From NCBI RefSeq assembly GCF_014695375.1, contig NZ_JACJOG010000053.1, forward strand, positions 124,001 to 188,000: DNA of 64,000 nt, given 5' to 3'. Shown in pieces: positions 26,451 to 35,050 of the stretch; positions within the stretch are counted from its first letter, which is position 1, and every line of letters begins with the position of its first letter. The DNA comes from Coleofasciculus sp. FACHB-T130. Lineage in GTDB: Bacteria > Cyanobacteriota > Cyanobacteriia > Cyanobacteriales > FACHB-T130. A model generated the notes under the pieces. It was not told where the DNA came from and ran no database searches. It worked only from the letters and a program-made list of their open reading frames with translations. The translations under genes were made by a program, and so were the position numbers.

Positions 26451-28604
26451 ATGCCTTACATTAAGCGTCGTCAGTTTTTGCAGTTTGCTGGATCGACTTT
26501 GGCAACGCTGGGTTTGAGCCAGCTGGAGATTATGCAGCAAGGCGATCGCTTTAGTCGTGCGATCGCTCAAGGAACACCTCGCAAACTTGCCTTGCTGGTG
26601 GGGATTAATGCCTATCCAACAGCACCGTTGCGAGGATGCGTCACTGATGTCGAGTTGCAGCAACAACTGCTGATTCACCGATTTGGCTTTAATCCGAAAG
26701 ACATTCTGCTCTTGACTGATGGGCAAGCGACCCGCAAGGGCATCTTAAATGCCTTTGAAGAACACCTGATTAAACAAGCTAAAGCCGGGGATGTCGTGGT
26801 CTTTCACTTCTCAGGGCATGGTTCCCAAGTAACCGATCCCGACTGCGACTTCAAAGACCCGACAGGGAAGTGTCTTAATAGTACCTTTGTGCCCATCGAT
26901 AGTGCGCTGCCTACCGGATTTCCCAATGAAAGAGGCGTTGTCGAGGACATCATGGGGCACACCTTATTTTTATTGATGGATGCCCTGAAGACAGAGAACG
27001 TTACCGCAGTGCTGGATAGCTGTCACTCAGGTGGCGGCAAACGGGGGAATTTAGTCGTGCGATCGCGTGATGGGGGTTCCCAACTTCAACCAGTTCCCGC
27101 CGAAATAGAATATCAGGAACAATGGCTCTCTCGCCTGAATCTCTCACCCGCTGAATTTGTGCGTCGCCGTCGCGAGGGTGTTGCCAAAGGTGTCGTCATC
27201 GCCTCCGCCAAGCGGGAACAGTATGCCGCAGATGCCCCCTTCAGCGACTTTTATGCCGGTGCTTTTACTTATTTAATGACTCAATATCTGTGGCAACAAA
27301 CTGGCAGCGAATCTTTTGCCAGCGCCCTCCCCAATATTGGTCGTAACACTACTCGGATGTCATCTCGTCAAAACCCAGAATTTGAGGCGAAACCAGGCAG
27401 CAATAATCTCAAGCAACCGATGTACTTTATTGGTCAACAAACGCCTCCAGCGGAAGCTGTGATCACTAAAGTAGAAGGCAACCAAGCTCAATTATGGCTG
27501 GGCGGACTTAACCCCCAAAGTTTAGCGGCTTTTGAGCAAGATGCCCTCCTTACCGTAGTAGACTCCCAAGGGCGCGAACAAGGAGTCGTGCAGTTAGAAT
27601 CTCGTGAAGGCTTAATCGGACGCGGAAAATTGTTAAAAACTGCCAAACCCGGATCGCTGTTGCAGGAACGCACTCGTGGGATTCCCAGTGATGTAACTTT
27701 AAAAATTGGTCTTGACCCCTCTTTAGGCAACGACACCGCGCAGGCGAAACAAGCTTTGCAAGCGATCAAGCGCCTTGAACCTGTACCTTTACAACAGCAA
27801 GAGGTGCAATACATCTTTGGAAGGATGAAGAGTGAGGGCAGTTTAGGTTTATTTTCGCCAGCGATGGAGCCGATTCCTGACTCCTTTGGCACTGCCGGTG
27901 AAACCGTAGCCGATGCTGTCAGTCGCCTGCAAGCCAAACTGAAATCATTACTAGCAGCCAGGATTGTCAAACTCACTCTAAATACCAATTCATCGCGCCT
28001 AAACGTCAATGCTTCGATGAATCGAGCCGGTCAAAATGAAATTTTGGCTAGTGCTTTCACCGTTCGCGGTAGCGATCGCAGTCTCGGTCAAAAAACTTCT
28101 TCCAATAATCCTTCAGGAAATCTTCCCTCAGATGCCCGAAAGTTACCAATCGGAACGTCGGTGCAGTTCCAGATTACAAATAACGAGCCGCGCGACCTCT
28201 ATTTCAGCGTCCTAGTCATTGACCCAACGGGAGAAATATCGGCAATCTTCCCGAATCAGTGGACGGCGACCGATGATGTTACGCAGGTGAAGGCTGGGCA
28301 AACACTACAAATTCCTGGGACTGACGATCAATTTAACCTTGTCACCCAAGAACCCAAAGGAGTCGCAGAAGTCTTGATTGTTGCCAGTAGCACGCCCCTG
28401 CGGAAAGCCCTGCAAGCGTTGCGGAACCTAGCACCACGGGATACAAGAGGCCCCGTAGCTCTTTCGGAGCCAACTCAAGTGGTCGGCGATTTGCTGGATG
28501 ACCTTGCGGAAGGCACGCGCGGCACTGGAAACTCTCCCCAAGGCGTGAGTAACGTAGATACAACTCAGATGGCGGCGATGTCGATTACCTTTGAAGTTAT
28601 TTGA
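26451..28604 (+). CDS. Orthocaspase (C14) with Tat-like signal and DUF4384-type tail
   Basis: The 717-residue protein opens with KRRQFLQFAGSTLATLGLS, a twin-arginine-like signal, suggesting export in folded form. The p20 caspase-like domain spans about residues 45-335, with catalytic His123 (FHFSGHGSQ) and Cys191 (VLDSCHSGG). The domain ends in a fragment typical of cyanobacterial caspases (ASAKREQYAADAPF...GAFTYLMTQYLW). The middle part (350-540) is unassigned. The C-terminal region (about 560-665) resembles DUF4384 (LPIGTSVQFQITNNEPRDLYFSVLVIDPTGEISAIFPNQ). Such enzymes usually cut after Arg/Lys and often need calcium; that is family knowledge, not seen here. It is last in the CHAT set. Confidence 0.92.
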   Translation: MPYIKRRQFLQFAGSTLATLGLSQLEIMQQGDRFSRAIAQGTPRKLALLVGINAYPTAPLRGCVTDVELQQQLLIHRFGFNPKDILLLTDGQATRKGILNAFEEHLIKQAKAGDVVVFHFSGHGSQVTDPDCDFKDPTGKCLNSTFVPIDSALPTGFPNERGVVEDIMGHTLFLLMDALKTENVTAVLDSCHSGGGKRGNLVVRSRDGGSQLQPVPAEIEYQEQWLSRLNLSPAEFVRRRREGVAKGVVIASAKREQYAADAPFSDFYAGAFTYLMTQYLWQQTGSESFASALPNIGRNTTRMSSRQNPEFEAKPGSNNLKQPMYFIGQQTPPAEAVITKVEGNQAQLWLGGLNPQSLAAFEQDALLTVVDSQGREQGVVQLESREGLIGRGKLLKTAKPGSLLQERTRGIPSDVTLKIGLDPSLGNDTAQAKQALQAIKRLEPVPLQQQEVQYIFGRMKSEGSLGLFSPAMEPIPDSFGTAGETVADAVSRLQAKLKSLLAARIVKLTLNTNSSRLNVNASMNRAGQNEILASAFTVRGSDRSLGQKTSSNNPSGNLPSDARKLPIGTSVQFQITNNEPRDLYFSVLVIDPTGEISAIFPNQWTATDDVTQVKAGQTLQIPGTDDQFNLVTQEPKGVAEVLIVASSTPLRKALQALRNLAPRDTRGPVALSEPTQVVGDLLDDLAEGTRGTGNSPQGVSNVDTTQMAAMSITFEVI

Positions 28605-28625
28605 CCGTTCCGGCAAGAACATAAA

Positions 28626-28690
28626 GCAGTATCTTGAGAACCGATCCACTTGGGGGTGGAGTTTGCGGGCTTCATGCCTGAAGATACTGC
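28626..28690. repeat. 65-base cloverleaf-like inverted-repeat element
   Basis: GCAGTATCTT (28626-28635) and AAGATACTGC (28681-28690) are perfect complements enclosing 45 bases. Inside are two smaller hairpins: TCCAC/GTGGA (28645-28649 and 28656-28660) and GGGC/GCCT (28667-28670 and 28676-28679, one G-U pair). This makes a three-way junction. It begins 22 bases after the caspase stop and lies about 190 bases upstream of the TnpB remnant. It has no U-run, so it is a poor simple terminator; it may be a transposon-end or a structured RNA element. Confidence 0.6.
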
Positions 28691-28876
28691 TAAAGACGGA
28701 AATCTGCTGTTTAAACTAGCCCCATAGCAGAGACCGTGATACCTTTAAAAATAATGTTAATATCTTGCAATAATTAGGAGCGATCGCAAACGTCTCGCCT
28801 CGATACTGCTGTAAACCACTCGATATCCATAAAGGTCGAGTGCAAAGATTACAGTAATTTAGGATACAATTCTCTA

Positions 28877-29760
28877 ATGAGAATCGCCCATGAGTATCGA
28901 TTGCGCCCAAGTCAGCAGCAGTTAGTTACAATGGAGGAATGGATAGAAGCGCTCAGATGGCAGTACAATTATCGGTTGGCTGAACGCTTTAACTGGTGGA
29001 AACAAAAAGGTTGTAATACTAACTGCTATTGCCAAAGCAGTTGTTCAATCGCATCAATTAGAGATAAGCTAGATTCTTGCAGCCAAAAGCGCAATTTTAA
29101 AAAAATAAACTCTTTATTTCCAGCCGATAAAAGACTTTTTTTTCAACGATTACAAAACTGCGTTGAGCAGGTGGCAATCCCTCGATACAATAGGAAAGCC
29201 CAGAAGCGGATTGAGCGGTTACAGCGTCAGTTGTCTCGCCAGAAACAGGGCAGTAAGCATCGAGTTAAAGCTGTCCAGCAGATTGAATTGTCACCGTTAA
29301 ATGTTGCAAACCAGCGTCAAAATTTTTACCAACAAGTTGCCAACTGGCTATTGAAGCAATTAATGGTGGTTGCCGATCGAGACTTGATCAACAAAAAACT
29401 CGCCGGGAGCAAATTGGCAAAGTTTGTTACGGGTGCTGGATGGGAAAAATTCGTGTCTATCTTGGCGCTCATCGGTGCCGGGAAGAAGCGCTATTCGGCG
29501 TTTAAGAGGTTGATTGCAGGAAGGCGTTTCTATGGGCTAGTACATCCATCTGGCACGATTCAAGAAGATTCTAGCTGTGAGGCGGAATTTTTCAGGACGC
29601 AGGCTGATAGATGGTTTTTCTATTCTGATGACGGATTGGCTCTTAATCGAGATGAAAACGTTTTCAGGAAAATGAAGAAAAAGGCGGCGGTCATCCCATC
29701 AGGCTGTGGAGTTGGGGTAGACCAAAAGGCTCTCGCTGAAACGAGAAATCTCCAAATAAG
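28877..29760 (+). pseudogene. Degenerate, nuclease-dead TnpB (IS200/IS605 OrfB) remnant with open frame
   Basis: The N-terminus (MRIAHEYRLRPSQQQLVTM, then WQYNYRLAERFNWW) is clearly TnpB/OrfB of the IS605 type. After residue 97 the protein jumps to IPRYNRKAQKRIERLQRQL, so the DNA coding the first RuvC block with its catalytic Asp is deleted. The RuvC-II Glu is Arg (VVADRDL instead of the usual VxxEDL). Most zinc-finger cysteines are gone (SSCEAEFF). Only the late Asp (NRDEN) remains. The frame is nevertheless open from ATG 28877 to 29908 and runs into the RRM gene; recognisable homology ends near 29760. It is probably a dead insertion-sequence relic, with domestication a weaker possibility. 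There is no tnpA and no clear right end. Confidence 0.8.
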
Positions 29761-29886
29761 CCGTAAGGTTGATTGGGAGAAGCTGTCACCGAAGATCGGG
29801 TTTAGTGCGAGCAGCCCAATCGAGTATACGCTTTGTGCGCGATCGCAATTTTTGTCTAAAGATATTGAGTCTGGAGGTATTTTTCC

Positions 29887-30396
29887 ATGTCTATCCGTTT
29901 GTATGTAGGCAATCTGCCCAAAGAAGAAGTAGACCGTCAGGAGTTACAAGCTCTTTTTGGGGACATGAGCGATTCTGTTTCCACCAAGGTGATTAAAGAC
30001 CGGAAAACCGGCAAATGTCGGGGTTTTGCGTTTGTAACCGTGAAGACGGATGAACTGGCTGATGAAATTATTGAAAAGTTCAACGGTCAGATGTTCCAAG
30101 AAAGCCCGCTGAAAATAGAAAAGGCATTGCCACGAGCTAAGGGTGAAGGGGAAGAAGAACCTCGCCCAGCAGCTCCAGCTCCTATTAAAGACCCCAACAA
30201 AGCTGCTAGCGGCGGCGGTGGCGCTCCCGCTCCCGCTCCCACAGGCGGCGGTGGTCGTCGTGGTGGCAGCAACAAGAAGTCGCGACGCTCTGAAGGGACA
30301 ACATCTAATAATGAATCAGATACCTTTCAACCCGACCCCCGCTGGGCTGGCGAATTGGCGAAACTGAAGGAACTGTTGGCTGCTCAAAGCAATTAG
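29887..30396 (+). CDS. RRM-type RNA-binding protein with Gly-rich tail
   Basis: The 169-residue protein has one RNA-recognition motif (residues 1-80) with RNP2 (LYVGNL) and RNP1 (CRGFAFVTV) intact. An Ala/Pro/Gly-rich low-complexity tail with repeated GGGG and a basic RRGGSNKKSRR patch follows. A short C-terminal helix (PDPRWAGELAKLKELLA) closes it. Cyanobacterial Rbp proteins are cold-induced or help target mRNAs to the thylakoid; this version has a longer tail than the usual 90-110 residue Rbp. TGGAGG lies 10 bases before the ATG at 29887. The start falls inside the end of the TnpB-remnant frame, so the old element supplies its leader sequence. Confidence 0.9.
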   Translation: MSIRLYVGNLPKEEVDRQELQALFGDMSDSVSTKVIKDRKTGKCRGFAFVTVKTDELADEIIEKFNGQMFQESPLKIEKALPRAKGEGEEEPRPAAPAPIKDPNKAASGGGGAPAPAPTGGGGRRGGSNKKSRRSEGTTSNNESDTFQPDPRWAGELAKLKELLAAQSN

Positions 30397-30399
30397 TCG

Positions 30400-30435
30400 T
30401 TAGTCATTAGTCAAAGGTTAATGACTAATGACTAA
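30400..30435. terminator. Bidirectional terminator hairpin built from heptamer units
   Basis: TTAGTCATTAGTCA (30400-30413) and TGACTAATGACTAA (30422-30435) form a perfect 14-base-pair stem with an 8-base loop. It stands between the convergent RRM gene and the next minus-strand gene. Its arms consist of repeated TTAGTCA heptamers. Confidence 0.8.
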
Positions 30436-30446
30436 GCAACTAAAAG

Positions 30447-30839
30447 CTAATTACTCAGAGGGAGTTGCAACCAGTCTTGCAGGTAGCTGCGTAGCTGCTT
30501 GGTAAATTCTGGTCGTTGGTTAAATCGTTCGGTGCGAACGGGCTTGCGATCTTCATCGAGAGTCCAGCCATAATCACTGCTTAGACGCAATTTGCCTTGC
30601 CAGTCTGCTACTGAGACAATCAGCTGACTTGCAGGGCTGTTGTCTAGCTCTAAAACCCGAAATACATAATTAAACGTATTCTGGGTGGCTGCGGCAACGG
30701 TCGAAGGCTGACCGTATTTGAGGTTGAGGCGCGATCGCACTTGTTCTATTAAACCCGGTTGCTCCACTTCCTCCAAAGTTTTGACGGCTAAGGTTAGTGC
30801 GAAATAAAATTCTTCGACTGGAATAAATTCAAGCTGCAT
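30447..30839 (-). CDS. Hypothetical cytoplasmic protein (130 residues)
   Basis: I do not recognise a named family. The protein looks folded and globular, with no signal peptide or membrane helix. It begins MQLEFIPVEEFYFALTLAVKTLEEV and ends in an aromatic helix (LRSYLQDWLQL). Composition and codon use match the neighbours, and a stem-loop terminator lies just after its stop, which supports a real gene. It lies downstream of the EAL-domain gene on the same strand, about 60 bases away, and could be co-transcribed with it. Confidence 0.65.
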   Translation of the reverse strand: MQLEFIPVEEFYFALTLAVKTLEEVEQPGLIEQVRSRLNLKYGQPSTVAAATQNTFNYVFRVLELDNSPASQLIVSVADWQGKLRLSSDYGWTLDEDRKPVRTERFNQRPEFTKQLRSYLQDWLQLPLSN

Positions 30840-30898
30840 AGATAAGAGTCAGTTGTACCAGGAAAGCATCTTACAGCATCTGGTTACAGCATCTAGTT

Positions 30899-32005
30899 TT
30901 AACAGGTGCAGGGATCTGTGTAAGACAAAATCCTGAGCGACGACTTCACAAAATCGAGCCGTTGCTGCTGCAAAGTTACCTGTGGCATTGCTAAGCCAAA
31001 TCCCTGCCCGTAATCTGCCCCTAAATCGCGGCAAAATTCAACATCTTCCCTGTCTTCAAGTCCCTCAGCAACAACTCGAATTCCCAAGTTATGAGCAGAA
31101 TTCACTAAACTTTTGAGCATCACCTGCTTGAGAGAATGCTGGCTGCAACCATGTACCAATCGCCGATCTATCTTGATCAAATCGGGGCAAAACTCCATGA
31201 AGTAGTTGTCAGGCGAAACACAGGCGCACAAATCATCTACAGCAACTCCAAACCCCCGTTCTCTTAGGCGATTAATGGTTTTCAAGAGTTTTGGACAGCT
31301 GACCAACGCTTCCACTTCGGTTAATTCAAATACAATTTGTTCGGGCTGTAATCCCAGGTCGAGAATTAACTTGATGTTCTGCTCTAAGGATGCAGGATCT
31401 TTGCTGATTACATTGGGTAAGATATTAATAAAAAATGTTTGATGACTCTTGGTGTTAGCAATTGATTGTAAACAAATTGTCCGAGCCAGTTCATCAAACT
31501 CGTAAGCCAATTTTGTCGAAAGGGCTGCTTCAATTAATTGATAACCGCTGAAGTGTCCTTCGCGCTCGTCTTTGGCGCGTGCCAAACATTCATAAGCAAT
31601 TATTTCGCCGGTTGATAAATTGAAAATAGGCTGATAGTGAAAAAATATTTGCTGCTTCGCTAAAATCTGAAAAAACCAAGCATATTTAACCGCCTGGGTA
31701 ATCGTACTAATCGGTTGCGCTTTTAAAAAATCTCCTAGTAAATTTTGATAATCGCGTGACGATGTCTCAATAGAAGAATCCTTTTGCTCGGTTCGCGTCA
31801 GAAAAAAGCGTGAGGAAGCTTGACTGGTTTCTGAAAGGACTTGGCTGATCTTGACGAAAATACTAACCAGTTCACGATTATTTACAGTTTGATAGAGAAG
31901 CTGAGGCATGGCAGGAAGCTCCTGAAACCCAATGCTGGAAAGACAGCAGCTAGTTTCCTTGTCATCAGGTTGGATAACCAGATTAAGCGGATGAATCTGT
32001 GACAT
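30899..32005 (-). CDS. EAL-domain cyclic-di-GMP phosphodiesterase (orphan)
   Basis: The 368-residue protein starts at ATG 32003-32005. Its N-terminal 120 residues are of unknown type. An EAL domain follows (about 125-350) in which the EAL motif reads ECL (YECLAR) and the DDFG-type motif reads VDDLCA. Metal and substrate residues appear kept: the E of ECL, N in FINILPN, E in FELTE, DD, K in IKIDRR, E in EGLED, and Q in GQGF. It is therefore probably an active or weakly active c-di-GMP phosphodiesterase. No GGDEF or receiver domain is attached. An alternative start lies 18 bases upstream. c-di-GMP in cyanobacteria affects motility and aggregation; the target here is unknown. Confidence 0.85.
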   Translation of the reverse strand: MSQIHPLNLVIQPDDKETSCCLSSIGFQELPAMPQLLYQTVNNRELVSIFVKISQVLSETSQASSRFFLTRTEQKDSSIETSSRDYQNLLGDFLKAQPISTITQAVKYAWFFQILAKQQIFFHYQPIFNLSTGEIIAYECLARAKDEREGHFSGYQLIEAALSTKLAYEFDELARTICLQSIANTKSHQTFFINILPNVISKDPASLEQNIKLILDLGLQPEQIVFELTEVEALVSCPKLLKTINRLRERGFGVAVDDLCACVSPDNYFMEFCPDLIKIDRRLVHGCSQHSLKQVMLKSLVNSAHNLGIRVVAEGLEDREDVEFCRDLGADYGQGFGLAMPQVTLQQQRLDFVKSSLRILSYTDPCTC

Positions 32006-32855
32006 TACAGCAGAGACTACCAATATTTTTTTCTAAGGAATAAAGATATATCAAACCAGGAAATACCCTGTATCCATTGAAACTGTCTTCTGTCTGAGGG
32101 CGTAAGAGGTATTCCCAACGGTACTATAGGTTAGTTTTCAAAAAATGGGAAGCTCGTAGTAAACATTATGTGCTTATAGGCTGCGCTCAAATTGCCATGA
32201 GCCGTTTTAGGCAAAACTTTGCCATCCTCTGCGAACCCACAGGAGATGTTCCTACAAAATCATGCCGTAATCGGGCAATACCTTGATATAGGCACTCAAA
32301 AGTTTCATTTAGTACAGGGAGGTTTCTTGTAAATCGGCACACTAGGAGAGAGAACCGCCATAAGTTCGCTTCATGCTGCGCGTGAAGCGAAGCTATCACG
32401 ACAGGGAATCGCTAACGTGTCGCTCTTTACCAGATGCTTCGCTCATGCTAACAGACTCAAGCTTAGAGCTATACAAACTAAGCCTGCTTCAGGGAATCTT
32501 TATATATAGGGATTCTTGTTTGGATGCAGCAAAGTTTGATCCTGCTGCCTTTCACCGAAAAGCGGAAACAGGCATGGGGTAAGGTTCCGAGTGGATTGCA
32601 CGCTTAATGAGAACTGCTATATCGTCTGCCTGCGCGGACTTTGTTTGAAGGACAGGCAAAGGTTATTTTGCTGCGCTTACAGTCGTCGGCTATGCGTTGT
32701 AAGTCAAGAAGTCTGTTGTGGACAGACGGATACAACCTTCGTCCCTACTGCTGGAAGTGCTAGCTTAGTGCATCGCTTCCATGAAGGGAATAGTGCTGGC
32801 GCGGCATTAGGTGAGTGACAGGAGAAGAGAGGATGCGATCGCATCCTTATCTGAA
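32006..32855. other. Long gene-poor spacer with a hairpin and HIP1 palindrome
   Basis: About 850 bases hold only short frames without family resemblance. Notable are a perfect 9-base-pair hairpin, TTCGCTTCA/TGAAGCGAA, at 32365-32391 and an 18-base palindrome centred on HIP1 at 32830-32847, just after the stop of the next minus-strand gene. The segment 32390-32820 looks like decayed coding sequence, but I could not name the parent. Confidence 0.45.
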
Positions 32856-34778
32856 TTATGTAGTTAACATTACGAAAACCAAGAAAGTGATCAGGATTGC
32901 ATTGTAGATTGCATGATCGGCTGTACTTGCCTGAACTCCTGCTTCCTGAGCTATTTCTTCATTATTATTTTTTTTGAAAGACTGGTCATGTACAAATTTA
33001 TAGCGGCAAGCAAATAAGAAACCTGGAATAATCAGCAGAAAACCTGCATAAATAGGAATTCCTACGGTGATATGGACTAAACCAAAAGCTGTAGAATTCC
33101 CGATTATCTGCTTCCAGGTGTTAGCACCTTGACGAAAAATCTTTTCTTCCAATCCAGCCCAAAACGGAACCATTAAAATTAAACATATCCAAAAAACAAC
33201 CATCAAAACTTTTGTGTAATCAAAAGGGGGTTTTTGATCTGTACTGTTTGTCGGTACTGCTTTATAAGTCTTATTTGCAGCCTTTTCATTAGGTATCGGG
33301 CGAGGTTGAGTTGCAACATTTGCATTGGGTGATGGCTTGGGTTGGGTTACAACTTTTTCATCGGGTGATGGCTTGGGTTGAGTTACAACTTTTTCATCGG
33401 GTGGTAAGCTTTCACTGGGATTGGGAAGTTGAGAATTAATATCCTCTGATGGTGGAGGTTGAATGCTTTTAATAGTATCAAACGGTTGAAATATAATATT
33501 TCCAGAATTTCCGAAAACTGCACTAGCCCATCCCCATTGCATAAATTGGGGTACGTATGGGCTTACGACTGCAAATGTCGTTAAGGTAACAAAAAGAATA
33601 AAAGCTGCCCGAACATAACTTAAAATCCCACTTTTAAAATAAATTGCTAATACCCAACTTAATTGAGACTTGTTTTTCCAAATATCCCCTAAGATAAACC
33701 AAATAATTGCAACTGAAAATAAAGTAGAAAACATCTGCTTAAAATTTGTTGCCCAAGGCGATTGAGCAGAACTGATGATAAAAATAAATGTTGCAACAAA
33801 TAAAAATTGATACTTGAACGCATTGACAATATTTTTTAGATCGTTAAATAGTTGATTTCTTTTTTCAGAATTTAATAAATGCTGAAAGATTTTACCTGTT
33901 ATGAGCAAGCAGATGAGTTTATAAAACGCAGCCGACGCATATTCTGGCTTAAGCTGTAAGGCTTTTTCAAAGCTAGCGATCGCTTCTTGATAGCGATGTA
34001 ATTTTGCCAGGATAAAGCCTCGACCGTACCAGGCTTGAGGAAACCAAAAATCTTGACAATCTGGTTGAATTGTAGTGGCTTTTTCAAAGCTAGCCAGTGC
34101 TTCTTCATCCCGCCCTAAATTTACCAGTAACGAACCCCGATTGTACCAAGCTCGCTGATAGGCTGGATTGATTTCCAAAGATTTATCAAAATTGCAAAGT
34201 GCTTCTTGGCGGCGTTTTGGTAACGGTAGCACAGCCCCACGGGTACACCAAGCTTCATAGCCGTTTGCATTAATCTCCAAAGCTTTATCGCAGCTAGCGA
34301 TCGCTTCTTTGCGGCGATTTAACTTACTCAGCACCCAGCCTCGCTTGTACCAGGCTTGATAAGATTCTGGTTGAATTTGCAAAGCCTGTTCGCAACTCGC
34401 TAGTGCTTCTTTCCCACGATTTAACATGATCAGTGCATGGGCGCGATCGCTCCAAGCTTCGGAATAATCTGGATTTAACTTTATCGCTTTGTCGTAGCAA
34501 CTAACAGCTTCGTTGTAGCGGCTTAAATAAAATAAGGAAAGTCCATAGTTGTATAAAATTTTATCAGAATTCGGTTGAAGGCCTAAAGCCTCTTGATAAT
34601 GAGCAACAGCCTCTTTATACTTTCCTATTTCGGCTAATTTTAATCCTTCTTCAAACAGCAATAAGGCTTTGCGTGTAGTGCTTGTTTGCTCACCCTGATT
34701 CTTTTGATGGTGTGCTTCTGGAGTCAGATTTGAGTCGTGTTGATAATCTTCCTGAGAAAAATTTTCACCCTGAGTCAT
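32856..34778 (-). CDS. TPR protein fused to a CPBP-type intramembrane protease
   Basis: From ATG 34776-34778 the protein has 640 residues. About six TPR/Sel1-like units occupy residues 35-300 (EALASFEKALQLKPEYA pattern). Four hydrophobic helices (about 325-445) precede a Pro-rich linker with 12-residue repeats DEKVVTQPKPSP. A C-terminal membrane block carries the three motifs of CPBP (CAAX protease and bacteriocin-processing) enzymes: EEKIFR at 544-549, FGLVH ending at His569, and HAIYN from His622 to Asn626. CPBP proteases cut within or next to the membrane. The TPR half could recruit substrates. The longest frame starts at 34928 but its first 50 residues look like spurious upstream sequence. 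The gene is divergent from rpiA across about 270 bases. Confidence 0.85.
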   Translation of the reverse strand: MTQGENFSQEDYQHDSNLTPEAHHQKNQGEQTSTTRKALLLFEEGLKLAEIGKYKEAVAHYQEALGLQPNSDKILYNYGLSLFYLSRYNEAVSCYDKAIKLNPDYSEAWSDRAHALIMLNRGKEALASCEQALQIQPESYQAWYKRGWVLSKLNRRKEAIASCDKALEINANGYEAWCTRGAVLPLPKRRQEALCNFDKSLEINPAYQRAWYNRGSLLVNLGRDEEALASFEKATTIQPDCQDFWFPQAWYGRGFILAKLHRYQEAIASFEKALQLKPEYASAAFYKLICLLITGKIFQHLLNSEKRNQLFNDLKNIVNAFKYQFLFVATFIFIISSAQSPWATNFKQMFSTLFSVAIIWFILGDIWKNKSQLSWVLAIYFKSGILSYVRAAFILFVTLTTFAVVSPYVPQFMQWGWASAVFGNSGNIIFQPFDTIKSIQPPPSEDINSQLPNPSESLPPDEKVVTQPKPSPDEKVVTQPKPSPNANVATQPRPIPNEKAANKTYKAVPTNSTDQKPPFDYTKVLMVVFWICLILMVPFWAGLEEKIFRQGANTWKQIIGNSTAFGLVHITVGIPIYAGFLLIIPGFLFACRYKFVHDQSFKKNNNEEIAQEAGVQASTADHAIYNAILITFLVFVMLTT

Positions 34779-35050
34779 AGGAAGGGAACTCCAGATAGTA
34801 GACTGACTGTTGCAGCTGAGTTGGTTTAGGTTTACGCGATCGCATACTTTTCGGAGCGGAGCAAACCCCTCACACCCCCCTTCTCTCCGCGGGAAGGGGG
34901 GTTGGACTCTCCTCATCGCTAAAAACACTCGTCTTTTAGAAGTGGTTTAGGCAGAGGTAGAGAGGCAATGGAGAGAAGTGAACCGAGTAGTATTGCTAAG
35001 CGATCCTAGCCTACAGAGCTAAGTTGTCAATATCGCCAGGAGTTTTAAGA

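Noticed and set aside
16197-28604. Antiphage system made of CHAT and caspase genes
   Set aside because: All products have export signals and no nucleic-acid-sensing, nuclease or cytoplasmic trigger gene is present, so a defence call is not supported; the cluster itself is still reported.
28877-29908. Strong claim of a functional TldR-type repressor
   Set aside because: A large internal deletion removes the first RuvC block, and no guide RNA or target is visible. Only the weaker observation is kept.
32187-32818. Short frames in the 32 kb spacer
   Set aside because: They show no conserved motif, poor RBS and mutual overlap; likely chance in decayed sequence.
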